Made by a program: the position numbers and the translations under genes
Shown here: piece after piece, positions 37,480 to 50,000 of the stretch
How the letters are laid out: the number at the start of each line of letters is the position of its first letter
Numbering within the stretch: position 1 is the first letter of the stretch
Notes under the pieces: model-generated
Databases searched by the model: none
The model's input: only the letters and a program-made list of their open reading frames with translations
What the model was told of the DNA's origin: nothing
DNA from: Scenedesmus sp. ARA3
Lineage: Eukaryota > Chlorophyta > Chlorophyceae > Sphaeropleales > Scenedesmaceae
Assembly: GCA_004335835.1 (NCBI GenBank)
Contig: RWJK01000888.1
Span: forward strand, 40,122 to 104,121
Reading direction: 5' to 3'
Length of the DNA: 64,000 bases

Positions 37480-40400
37480 CTTGCGGCCACGCTTGGCGGG
37501 GCGGCCGGCTGCTGCTGCTGGTCCTGCCTTGCTGCTGCCAGGCGCTGCTGCAGCAGCGGAGCGCTTGGCAGATCCTGCTCGCTGACCAGAGCCCGCTGCA
37601 TTTGCCTGTTGCTGCTGTTGCTGCTGCTCCTTGTGCTGCTGCTTCGTGCCCCGCAGGCCAAGCATAGCTGCTTGAATTGCTGCCCTGGTGTCATCATCCA
37701 TATCTTCATCTGCTGCAAGCGCCTGCATCTGCTCCTGCATAGCATCACCAGCAGCAGCTGCTGCTGCTGCCGGCTCTACAGCAGGGGTAGCGCTGCGGCT
37801 GCACTGCTGCCTGCCACCTGCCGCTGCTGCCACTTCCGCGGCACCGTCAGGGGTGGACTGCCGCGACGCTCGCCGCTTGCGGGGCCTTGGCTGCACCTCT
37901 GCTGCTGCTGCATGCTCTGCAGCTGGCGCCTCACTTACTGCTGCTGCTGGTGTTGCGGCTGGTGCTGCTGCCTCGCCCCTAGTGCTTCTCCTGATGCCAT
38001 ACATGGCCTCCTTTGCTGCTGCTGCTGTGGCAGGGTCCAGCTCAGCCAGGCATGACTCCAGCACGGCAGCTGCCTCACCCTTGCGCTTGCGTGGCCGGCC
38101 ACCTTTGCTTTTGCGCTGCTGCTGCTGCTGCTCCTGCTGCTGCTCCTGCTGCTGCTCCGGCTGCTGCTGTTCCGGCTGCTGATCTTGCTCGCTCATAGCA
38201 GGAGCAGCCACCTGCTGCTGCTGCTCCTCTTCCGCTGCTGGCTCCGGCTGCTGTACTACAACTGCTGCATCCTCACCCTGCTGCTGCTGTTGCTGCTGCT
38301 CTGCATCTGATGCTGCAGAGTCCAGGCTCCGTTCTTCAGACTCAGATTCTAGCAGCGCTTCAGACTCATCCTCGTCATCAGTCATGTACAGAGCCTCCTC
38401 ACAGCCCACAAAGGAGCGCCTTAGCACCACCCTGCTGCGCACGCGCATGCCTGGCCACGCAAACTGTGCAGCGGCATGCGCAGGGAATGCGCTGGCTAGG
38501 ATTGAGCGAGGCACATGGTTGGGAGAGGGACCTTGAACGCTACCTGCTGCTGCTGCTGCATCTGCTGGTGGCGCGCCGCCAGCAGCTTCGCCAACAGGCG
38601 AAGGAGTGAGCGGAGCTTCAGCTGGTATGGCTTCACCTCGGCCGCTTTTCGGCTGCTGCTGCTGCTGTTGCAGGCCTTTGCCAGGCGACAGCACATGTGG
38701 TGACGGCAGCGGCGGCTGCGGCAGCCGCTGCTGCAGGCCTGGTGGGTAAGACGCAGCCCGCGCCAGCTGCAGCTGCTGCTGCTGCTGCCCGCCGCTATGC
38801 TGCCGCTGCATCACCCCCGCATGCTGCTGCTGCTGCTGCTGGTATCTGCCAGCCCCAGCTGCCTGCTCTTGCTCCTGCTCCTGCATTTCACTGTATGCTG
38901 CATCGACCAGGCGCAGCAGCACCAGATCCATCACCCACACCAGCTGCTGTGGCTCATCTGCATGCACCATCAGCTGAAAGGGCGACAGACTCACCTCACT
39001 AATACGCCGCCGAAGATCATGAATGCTTAGCCGCTGGCTTGTGGCAGCAGCCGGCTGCTGCCCGTGCAGCAGCCAGCACTCTGTCGCATCCTCAAACGGC
39101 GGCAGCTGCTGCAGGATGCACTGCGAGTCAGCCATACCCCGCTGCGCTGCATCAATCAGAGCTTGGAAGGATGCGAGGGACTGCTGTAGCTGAGCTAGGT
39201 TGGCGCGGGTGTTAGCCGGGTGCTGCTGTAGCCACACCTGCCCGGCGCGCAGGTTGGCTGCTGCTACAGCCTGCTGTAGGGAGTGCCAGTCCAGCCATGT
39301 GTGCTGCAGCTGCAGCTGCGGCGGCGGCTGGTGCCAGAGGTAGCTGCTGCTGCAGGTGATGACGGCGGTCATGTAGGCGGCTGAGGCCAGCGCCAGCATG
39401 CGCACGTTGGTGCGCAGCTGCAGGGCAAAATGCAGCAGCAGCGGCAGCATTCCAAGTTACTACTCACACCCCTTGGCAAGCAGAGACAGCAAGCACAAAG
39501 TGTGCTGACTGGATTGCAGCCCATACGTATCAGGTCACCAACACGACTGCGAAGTACAAGCCACATCTGCTGTGCCAATGCGCCAATTGCAGACACAAGC
39601 GCGGCCTTTCAAAACCAAAATTCACCGCACCCCGCACCATGCAGCACCCAGACTGCATATGCAGCAGACACCTGCACCACAACACGCCACCAGCCCATCA
39701 CAAACAGCAGCATCACCACCACCACCACCAGCAGCAGCAGCAGCAGCAGCAGCCACTCACCGCCTCCATGCACTGCAGCAGCTGCAGCCGCGCTGCCTCA
39801 GCCTCTCCTGCGAGCTCCAGGTCAGCAAACGGCAGCGGCTCGCCAGGCTGTGGTGGCTGCTCATACGGCGCAAACCACGCCAGCGCCTGCAGCAGGCTCA
39901 GCTGCACCACCTCGCAGTCGTCGCTGCCGTCGTAGGCGCAGACGTACACTGGGGGGCGCTCGCCGCTACTGCTGCCAGGCACGTCAAACATGCCTGCAGG
40001 CGGGAGAAGCACATCGAGCGCGCAGCAGCACAGGTTGCCGTGAATGCCATGCAGCACAAGTTTGAGCAGGGGCAGCGCAAGGCAGCTGGACATGTGCGTA
40101 CATGCCCGCAAATGTGTCGCATTGCAGCTGGCTCACGGTGTCCTTGGCACTGCTCCCCATATGCAGCTGCGATTCCACCTCACACACACCACACAACTGC
40201 ACCTACAATGCACATGCTATCCCACCTGTTGGGAAGCGTGCCTCCACGTCAGCAAGGCTCTCCGGCCCCGTCCACTCCATGCCCGCCTCAGCAGACGGCT
40301 CGTAGGGGCTGACACTCCAGCACCACACCGCAGCCTGCGACCACCTGGGGGGCAGCAGCAGCAGCAGCAGTGCAATCAGAGCAGGTAGTTGTGGGACGTT

Positions 40401-43118
40401 GCAATGCCAACCACCTTCAGCATAAAGCAGCCGTGCTCAGCAGACATGACAGGCACAAGCTTCGTCCCAGCACCAGGCCCTCAAGCAGTATTGCCAACTG
40501 CCACAGCCCAGTCCCAGCTTGGTGCTCACTGCTGTGTGGTGGCCATGTCCAGCTTTGCTGCTGCCAGCCTGTCGTGTGCAGCCTGCAGCTGCGCCATGCC
40601 TGCCTGGCACTGCGCCATGCAATCATCCACAAGCACCTTGGCTTGCTCAGCAGTAGCAGCAGACGCAGCAGGCGCAGCAGCAGCAGCAGCAGCAGCAGCG
40701 TGGCCCTGCTGCAGATGTGTTACTGCAGCAGCGCCTGCTGCTGCGCTGCTGCTGTGCGGCAGCTGCTGCTGCTGCTGGTCTGCGTGGTGCTGCGCCGTCT
40801 GGGTGTGCATTTCTGCCTGCTGCTCAGACGGGGGCAGTGGCGGCTGATCATGCTGCTGCTGCTGTTGCTGCTGCTCGTGAGATGGAGGTAACGGCGGCTG
40901 ACTGTACAGCTGCTGCTGCTGCTGCTGGTTGACACCAAGCACTTGGTCAGCAGTTGCATGCGCTTCTGCTGCTGCTGTGCGAGCTGTTTCAACTGCAATG
41001 GGTGCTGCTAGGTCACCTGCCGAGTCAGGCTGCTGCTGGGCGGGTTGGCTCCTGCCGATCTTGATGACCAGGCGGCCACCAGGCTTGGATGGGCTCTGCA
41101 CCTGCTGCTGCTGCTGCTGCTGTTCGACAGCATCCTTAGTTTGGACCGCAGCTGCTCTTGTCTGCGCTGCAACAGACTCAGCTGCAGGAGGCTTGTCGGA
41201 CGCAGCAGCTGCTGCACTCTCAGGCCGCCGGCCCTGCTGGTTTGCAGCTGCACCCTGCGGCAGCTTCTGCTGCTGCTGCTGCTGCCGTTGGTGCTGTGCA
41301 GCTGACAAAGGCCGTTGCACATCTCGGTGCTGCTGCTGCTGCTGCCTGCTGCGCTCAACAGCTGCCTCAGGCTGCCGCTGCTGCGCGCTCCTGTCAGCAG
41401 CAGCAGCACCCTGCTGCCCGCTGCTTCCACTGGCTGTTGGTTTGCTGCTGCTGCTGCTGGCCTTTGCATCTTGCTGGCTGAATGGCCTGGCCCCATCATG
41501 TCTGCTGCTGCCCTGCCTGCCAGAGTCAGGCCTAGTCACTTGCGTGCGCTGCTGCTGCTGCTGCTGCTTGTCAGCAGATCTAGCATCCAGATTGCTGCCT
41601 TGCCGGGCCTTTTGCGTGGCTGCTGCCTGGCTGTCAGACTTGCTGCTCGGCTGCTGCTGCTGCTGCAGCTTGCTGGGTGCCTCAGGCTGTGCAGCCTTGC
41701 CGCTGCTAGGCCTCACAGGCTCACCACGCTGCGCAGAGTGCCTGCTGCTGTCAGGCTGCTCTTTGCTCTGCACTTTGTCACCAGCTGCCTTCTCTTGCTG
41801 CACCGCAACCTTGCCCTGCTGCTGCTGCTGCTGCTGCCCACTGGCCGGCCGGCCTGCGTCCCTGTCTTTGCTGCTGGATGGCCTGCTGCTGCTGTCAGCC
41901 AGCCGCCCGGCCTGCTGCTGCCTGTCCTGCTGCTGCAGCCGCTGCTGCTGCCTGTCCTGCTGCTGCCTGTCCTGCTGCTGCGGCTGAGCATCGCGCGCCC
42001 TGTCTCTGCCAGGCTTCCGCTCCCTGCTGCTTGAACGGGCGCGCACAGCACCCCGGCCGCTGCCACTGCCACCACCACCAGCAGCAGCAGGGCTCTTGGC
42101 AAGAGGCGAAGCCTGCCTGCCCCTGCCCCTGCTGCGGCTGCGATTCCTGCTGCGCCTGCGCCCGGCTGCTCGGCTGCTGCCAGCAACAGCAGCGCCTCTG
42201 TCAGAGCGCCAGCCAGGGCTGCGGCTTCTAGCCCTGCCGCTTGCGTGCTGCTGCTGCTGCTGCCTGTGCCGCTCGCTGCTGCCAAACGAGCCGCCCGACA
42301 GCCGTGCAAACACACTCACCCGGCCGCCGTCTCTTGCAGGAGACACTGACCTGCGCCTGTCCCCGTCCGTATCCCTGCCCCTGTCTCTAGCCCTATCCCT
42401 GCCCCTATCTCTCCCCCTGTCGTGTTTCTTATGATAAGCATCAGCAGCAGCTCTGCTGTATGACGGCAGCTGCTGCCTGTCATGAGGCCTGCGGTCCCTG
42501 CTGCGGTCCCGGCTGCGCGAGCGTGCAGCACGCCGGCCGTCCCTGCTGCTGCCGCGCCTGCCGTCTCTGCTGCTGCTGCGCCTGCCGTCCCTGCTGCTGC
42601 CGCGCCTGCCATCCCTGCTGCTGCTGCGCTTGCTGCGCCAGCCAGGACTGCCGCCCCTGCTGCCAGACCTGCGGGAAGCGTTATAACGCTTAGGGCTGCG
42701 GCTGCGGCTGGGCTTGTGCTGGTGTGGTGTGCGCCTGCTTCTGCTCCTGCTGCGGCTGCAGCTCCTGCGCCTGCTTCTGCTGCGGGTGCGTGTACGCTGT
42801 CTGCTGCGGCTCCTGCTGTCCCGCTGCTGCCTGCTGCTGCTCCTAGGGCGAGACCTACTCCTGCTGCTGCTTCTACTCTGGCTGCTGAGGCTGCTGCGGT
42901 CACTGCTTGATGACGATCTGCTGCTCCTGCTGCTACGGCTGCTGCTGCTGCTGGTGCTCCTACTGCGCGAGCTGCTGTGTCTGCTACTTCTGCTCCTGCT
43001 CCTGCCCCTGCTACGGCTGCGCTGCCGTGCAGGAGCTTGCTTGATTGCTGCTGTGGCCGCTGCTTTAGTCCCGCTGCCACTGGCTTTGTTGCTGCCAGGA
43101 GCTGGCTGCTGCCCGCGC

Positions 43119-43153
<35 letters not shown>

Positions 43154-43516
43154 TCCTGACGGCTTAGCAAGTGGGGTGTTGGCTGCTGCTGCGGCTTGCG
43201 AGGCACCTGCACCTGCAACAGGCGGCATTTTGCCGCTGGCTGCGCTACTGCCTGCAGTTGCCGGTGTCTTTGCTGCTACACTGCTGCCTCCCTGTTTGGC
43301 AGGTGCATGTTTAGCAGCTGGTGGTGTACTTGCTGCTGGCAGCTTGCTGGTCTTCTTGTCATTACCAGGCTGTGCACTGGCACCATTTGCTGCTGCTGTG
43401 CCTGGCTGCGGTACCTGCTTGTCTGAGGCAGCACCGCCTGCGGCATCCTCTCTGTGTGATGAATGTCCAGAAGAAGTCCCCATGCCATTATATCCCACTG
43501 GCTGCACCGTGGGCAT
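35921..43516 (-). CDS. SET1/trithorax-type histone lysine methyltransferase with SR-rich N-terminus
   Basis: Six exons: 43516-40530, 40344-40226, 39993-39761, 39417-36842, 36632-36455, 35995-35921, all in phase, 2,055 residues. Exon 1 alone encodes 995 residues. Its first half is dense in Ser-Arg/Arg-Ser and Arg-Asp dipeptides (residues about 150-500), including repeats of SSRDGRR; its second half is poly-Gln. Exons 2-3 carry a small Trp/Tyr-rich region ([28 protein letters not shown]) that I cannot assign. Exon 4 has AT-hook-like GGRPRKRKG and PAKRGRK. The SET domain is at the C-terminus: [46 protein letters not shown], then post-[20 protein letters not shown], the catalytic Tyr and the CxCxxxxC zinc cysteines are intact. 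This class methylates histone H3 Lys4 in COMPASS-like complexes in the nucleus. Confidence 0.9.
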
Positions 43517-44046
43517 GCTCTAAATCAGCTGAGCAGGAGCCTGGCAGGTTCAAGTGAAGGCGGGCAGACTGCCACTTCAGCCTTGCTGTTCAGCTACTGA
43601 GGCTGCGCTATACAATACATCAGGTCGTAACGTCCAGGATGCAGTTATAAAATTTGATAGAAACTCCGATGGCTCAGGCAACCTCGTAACAAAGCGTTCT
43701 CCTCCGAGGGAAGGCGATACGACCTTGTGGGCATATGTTAACGCTGTGTCGTGTATATATAAGCTTTTCAGCGTTCAGCAAAGCTTCAGGAGCGGACTAG
43801 GCCGTCGCAAAACTCACAAGTGTGTGTCTGTCACATGACAAGCACATTCTGCTGTTCGGTGTCGACACGAAGCCCTCCACTGCTTGCATGTCAGCGATGT
43901 GGCTTCGATCGAGGCTACGACAACTTGCCTAGCTTGCTACATCCACTTCTGAGCACGCTTCAACCTTCTTCAGTTGTGTCATTCTCTGTTTCGTGTAGAA
44001 TGATATGAACAGAGACCTAATGATAACACAACGTTAGACACAGGTA
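43517..44046. promoter_or_regulatory. shared divergent promoter region, SET gene and CLC gene
   Basis: The SET gene ATG (43516, minus) and the CLC ATG (44047, plus) point away from each other across 530 bases. A TATATATAAG sequence at about 43754-43763 is a good TATA box for the plus-strand CLC gene and would give a leader of roughly 250 bases. The region is AT-richer than the flanking exons and contains no gene. Confidence 0.5.
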
Positions 44047-47000
44047 ATGTCTGCTGGACCCGGGACAATGAGTGCCAGCCAGCCAGGTGGGTTCCACTGC
44101 ACATACACCTCAACAGTGCAACTCCAACTTGCATGCCTTGGTGCCCCTTCAGCCAGTACTACTGCTTACATATGTCCAACCATTCATGTTTCCTGCCTGC
44201 TGTACTGTTGCTGGCCTGCTTAGCACGTCTGTAAGGCCCCAACCACCTTGCTTCCCTGCTGCTGCCGCTGCTGTGTCCTGTTGCTGGCCCTGCTGCTGCT
44301 GCCCCTACTGCTGCTGCTTGCTGTGCATGCCGCAGCCTTCACGGATTACATTGAGTTTGAGCACTCGGAGAATTCAGGCAATGACTCGGATGAGGAGACA
44401 TTGCTGTTTCCTGGTGGCGTGCACAGTCAGCAGCATGAGGAGCGCAGCTTCTTCGGGCTGCTCACAGACATCTGGCGGGTACGTGCAGCAGCAACAGCAG
44501 CTGCAGCTCGCAGCAGCTGCAGCGGCTTTTTATGTTGCACACTGGCGTGCAAGCAGGCTTGCAGGACATGCCGTGCCACATGTCAGAGACCACAAGTGCA
44601 GCAGGATCCATGCTTTGACATTCCATGGTGGTCACACAATGCAGCAGCAGGACACTTGAAGCACAAGTACAAGCAGCTAGCTGCACACACCCAAAGCACA
44701 TATGTATGTGCCACCCCAGCAGCAGCTGCAGCAGATCATCATACCAGCCTGCACCACAACAAGCTGTTCCTGCACCTGCAATCAGTAACCGCTGAGCAAC
44801 AGAGACCAGCACCTGACGCCTTCTTGCCTTTGCCTGTTCCACGCACCTGCACTGCCTGCTGCTGCCTGCAGCCTGGCGCAGACGCTGAAAGCAGCCGCGT
44901 CAACCACAACTTTTCCACAGAAGAGAAGCGCAAGCTGAACCTGTACGAGAGCATAGACTACTTTGCGCCCAACAGCGCAGTGTACCGCAGATGGCTCGCA
45001 CGGCAGGTGAGCAGCAGGCACAGCAGCAGGTGCAACAGCAGGCACAGCAGCAGGTGCAGCAGCAGGTGCAGCAGCAGGTGCAGCAGCAGGCACAGCAGAA
45101 GGCACAGCAGCACGCACCCAATGTGCACATGATGTGGCGTGCATTGCTGCAGGCAGCATTACAACAGCCTGCAAGTGGCCCACCCGGTGCTCCTCTGCAA
45201 TCATTTTGAGGCAGCATAGAAACTGACATGACGCGGCTTGTTGCGCGTGTGCTGCTGCTGCTGCTGCTGCCAGCCGCACCGGCGCGCCTGGGACAGGTGG
45301 CTGATGATGGGCAGCATCGGAGTGACCACAGGCCTGGTGGCATACAGCCTCTACGTGGTGAGCAGCAGCAGCAGCGGAGGCAGCAGCGGCAGCAGCAGCG
45401 GAGGCAGCAGCGGAGGCAGCAGCACCAGCAGCAGGGATGCCGGCTGGCAGTGCTGCCAGGATGCACATCACAGCTGGCATAAGGACAGCAGCGTGGGGCA
45501 GTGGGGCCACCGGCAACAGCTTGCAGGACATGGGCCGTATAACAGTGCAGCAGCTGCCGGAACAAAGCAGATGCTGCAGTTGCAATGGGTGCGGGGCATT
45601 CACCAGCCACATGCATGTTGTAAATATTGCTATGCAGGTGATCAACGCGCTGGCAGAGTTCAAGTATGGCATCACGCGCTGGCTGCTGCTGCACACCAAC
45701 CTGTTTGTGGCATGGCTGTTCAACACGACTGTCAGTTTGGCGCTGGTGGGCGGCAGCAGCGCGCTGGTGGTGGGCTGGGCGCCCGCAGCCGTCAGCAGCG
45801 GCGTGCCGGAGGTGATGGCCTACCTCAACGGCATACTGCTGCCCAAGGTGAGCGAGAAGGGGTGGATGGCGTTTCCTTGAAATCTCACCACATCTTGTTG
45901 GTGCAGCAAGCAAGCATGAGGACGTGGTCGCGTGCGCATGTGTGGCAGAAGCTGCATGAGTGCATGGAGAGTGCACGTGCAACTCTGCCGTGTGGCTGCC
46001 TACATGCAGCTACACGTTTGTGCCGTAAGTGGCTGCTCTTCTCGCTGCTGCTGTCCACCTCCGCGGCCTGTGAGCTGACTTTGCTGGCTGCGAGTTCAGC
46101 ATGCCATGCTGGTTGCTGCATGTTCACCTGTTTGGTCATGCATACACATGCGTCACTGGGATTGCACATTACTTTGATGTCATGCTTGCAGGTGTTTAAC
46201 ATCTTCACAGTTGTAGTCAAATTTGCCAGCTGTGCATTAGCAGTCGCCAGCGGCTTACCCGTTGGCCCGGAAGGCCCCATGATCCACATCGGCGCAGCTC
46301 TGGGTGCAGCACTCAGCCAGGGCCATTCCACAACCCTAGGGTTCAGCACCAAGATCTTCCGGCGGTTTAGGAACCCCAAGGACAAGCGGGACTTTGTTAC
46401 GGCTGGAGTGGCAGTGGGAGTGGCCACTGCCTTCAATGCGCCTATCGGAGGGCTGCTGTTTGCATTTGAGGAGGTGGCATCGTTCTGGCAGCACAGCTTA
46501 GGGTGGCAGGTGGGTTGTGTTGTGACTGCAAGGGCTGCATAACATGACATGTATGCGCATACTTTCGTCTGTCAGTGTGGTGCACAATGTGATGGGTATA
46601 GGTTAAAGGGGGTTGTGGTAGTAATTGAGCAACCAAGCTTATTTATAGGTATGTGAGCGTGCAGGCTGCGCTAACCGCTGCTGCATCTGCTGCTGCTGCT
46701 GCCGCAGATATTCTTTGCGTGCATGTGTGCCACGCTGACGCTGAACCTCAGTCGCAGCGCAGGCAAGGCCCTCTTCCACAGCGGCAGCTTCGGCTGGTTC
46801 AACCAGGTGCGGTGACGCAGCTGCTGCGTTTACTGCAAGCAGGCGATGCGTTATTACAAAGATATTGCACAAGGCAGCAGGTGCCAGGACTAGGCAGAAA
46901 ACTGGACTCTTCTTGTATGTTGATCTGTGACGCATGTGTTTGCACACACACGTTCAATTGAACCTGCGTGCCTGCTGTGCTGTGCTGTCTGCAGTCGGGC

Positions 47001-50000
47001 ACCGTGTGCCTATGGCTGACAACGTGTCACCAACATACTGCGCGCTGTCTTGCTGCTGTGTCTGTTATTGCAGGATGTGGTGTTTGAGGCAGGCGTGGAG
47101 ATCAGTGCCCACATCCTGGCCATCGTGCCAGCAGCAGTGGTGGGCCTGCTGTGTGGCGTGCTGGGCATAGGCTTTACACTTTTAAACCTCAAGATCGCGA
47201 GGTTCAGGGACGCCACGCTGTCGCGCTACAAGTGGCGGCGCTGCATCGAGCCCTGCGTGCTGGTGGTTGTGTACGTGACGGGCACCATGCTGCTGCCCAG
47301 GATGTTTCCTTGCACGCCCACGCGCTGCGTGACGTATCAGAACCAGGTGCGACGAGCTTCCGACTGCTCCTTGGCAGCAAACATCACCGACAGACAGCTG
47401 CCTTGCTGCTGGCTAAACAGTTGCATTTCAGAAGACCGCGTCAACTACCCTGCTGCTGGTGTTGTTACACAATACGTGCTCCACTGTTATCTGCTGCTGG
47501 CTGCGTGTCCTACCATCCCACAGGTATACTGCGGCATACAAAATGTGACAGCAGCCCTCAACGGCACAGGGCCGCCGACAGACACGCCGCCGCTGCAGCT
47601 GCCGCTGTACACGTGCAGCACAGGGCCGGTCATGGCTGACAACGGCACCTGGATACCATCCACCGGCACCATCACGCCAGACTCACCCACGAATGCATCG
47701 GCTGTGGTGTTTTACAATGAGCTGGCCACGCTCATGCTGAACACAGGTGGGTGGAGGCGTTTAGTTTCGCACGGTTGGGTACTGATGGCTACATAGAATA
47801 GGGATCAGGATCCAGACTAGTTGCATGCTCAGTGCTGAATTAGCACCACCTTTGTCCTGCTGTTGCTTGACAGCTGTTGCACAAAGCACTTGTTACAACC
47901 TGCACTGCTATTCTGCCCCATGCGCTTGCCCAGGTGATGAGACCATCAAGCACCTGGTGTCCCGTGGCGCGCACCGCCGCTTCAGCTACCAGTCGCTGAT
48001 GGTCATGCTGGCATGGTACTTCCTGGGAGCGGCAGTGGCAGCGGGCAGCGCCATCTCCTCAGGCCTGTTCGTGCCCATGCTCATGTGAGTTGTATGCACC
48101 AGCGTGTCTGCGATAGTATACTGGTACACAGATAGTCAGTTGACAGTTGGGTTGGTGTCCTCCGGGGCTATCTGTGCCAATGCTGCTTGTGAGTGTGCGT
48201 ACAGTGGCCACCAATGCATTGATAGTACTTGGTTATAGGGTCCGGGATAGCAGGGCGCCAGTTTGAGCTCGCGCTCATGTTAGTGCGTGCACATCAGCTA
48301 CATGTCAGCAGGAAGTTCAGGGCGGGCTGGCCAGGCTGCCAGGCAGCGCGTAGGTTGATGGGAAGTGGCCATGGGGACTGGATTCTCCCTGATCTGGCTG
48401 CTAAGGGATTGACTGCTGAGGCTCGGATCAGGTTTGCCGGCACATGCCGTGGCCCTCTTGTCAGCAGGCGGTGCAGCTTACGCTGTGCTAGATCAAAGTG
48501 CGCATGTTGGCCAATTCAGCTGGCCTTGCAGTGCTGATGCATAGGCTAAGCCTACCGTGCTGTTTGCGGCCTGCTGTGATGTTGTTCTGCAGGATGGGCG
48601 CCATCCTGGGGCGTATAGTGGGGCTGGCCACCACAGACATCGCCGACAAGTACGGCCAGCTGCTCAGCAGTGAGTGGGGCGGCTTGTTGGCAATCACGTG
48701 ATGTGTGGACAGCTAAATGTGTTTGGCGCGGCTGGTTGGGAACCACATTGATGCGGGCGGCTAGTCAGAGAATATGCACCGGCTTTTGGCCAGCTGTGCA
48801 TCTATGATGGGTCAGGCACAGGCAGTCCTTGGCAGGGATTGTGCAGACAGACCTGTTGACTCAGGCATCTTCATACATGTCTGGTTCTGGACCCCGCGGC
48901 ACATACACTGTGGCTCGCGCAGTGAGCACAGTGACGCGGTGTACGCTTACGCTGCGGTGTGGCTGATGCAATGGCTGCGGTGTGGCTGATGCATTGGCTG
49001 CGGTGTGGCTGATGCATTGGGTGTGCGCAGGCTGGACCATGGCTGGCGCGCTGTCCAACCCCTGGTCCTGGATCGACCCGGGGGCCTTTGCGCTGGTGGG
49101 AGCAGGTGCGGCAGCGGTGTCTAAAACCTGTTGATTTCACAGTACCAAAAGCAAATCTTTAAAACCCATGTACAACATTTTCAAATTTCAGCCGCGCTGG
49201 CCTCATCATGGATGTAGTGTGCAGTGGTCCTGTTGTGGCTGCTGGGCGCTCATCATGCGCTGGATACTGCATACAGGTCAGCGCTAGTAACTCCACTGCA
49301 ATCAGAGGCGTCAAGTCACATACACAGCCCGCTTGTCAAACAGCGCGTAGAACACATCGCACATTGCTGCGTTGCCACTGCGTGTGCCTGTACCTTTGCG
49401 TTGTGTGCCGTGTGGCCCGCAGGCGCGTTCATGAGCAGCGTGACGCGGCTGACCATCGCGCTGGCCGTGATCATGGTGGAGATCAGCGACGACGTGCACA
49501 TGCTGCTGCCGGTGCTGGTGGCCATCATGGTGGCAAAGTGGGTGGCGGATGCGGCCACGCACAGCCTGTACCACGCGCTGCTGGAGGTCAAGTGCGCGCC
49601 CTTCCTGGTGGGTTGGCTGACTAGGTGTGGGCTTGGGGTTGTCGAGTTGAGTTACTTCATTATATTTGCTGTACCACGCGCTGCTGGAGGTCAAGTGTGT
49701 GTGTGTGTCCTTCCTGGTGCGTGTGGCTTGCTGTGTGTTGTGTCTGCACATGGTGTGGGCCTTGGAATGCGGAGTTTAGATTTTTGTTGGAGTTGTTTTG
49801 ATGAAACACTGAAGCACCAGGGCATAAGTTGTTCATGCAAGCCAACTGAAATCAACTTGCCAGCTGAGTTTATGCATATGTGGGCGTACAGAGCATGTGT
49901 GGTGGCTACTAGTTTAGGTTAGTAAACTCACACCCTACATTTGGGGCCATTGGGCTGCCTGGTGGTGTCCCCGCAGGTGCACGAGCCAGTGAGCAAGTTC

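Noticed and set aside
40929..42034. Long plus-strand open frames opposite the SR/Gln-rich exon of the SET gene
   Set aside because: They arise because CAG/CTG triplet runs lack stop codons on both strands; the products are Cys/Leu runs without domain structure.
45228..45482. Gln/Arg-rich reading frame in a CLC intron
   Set aside because: It lies between phase-matched CLC exons and consists of CAGCAG and AGCAGC repeats, so it is intronic low complexity.
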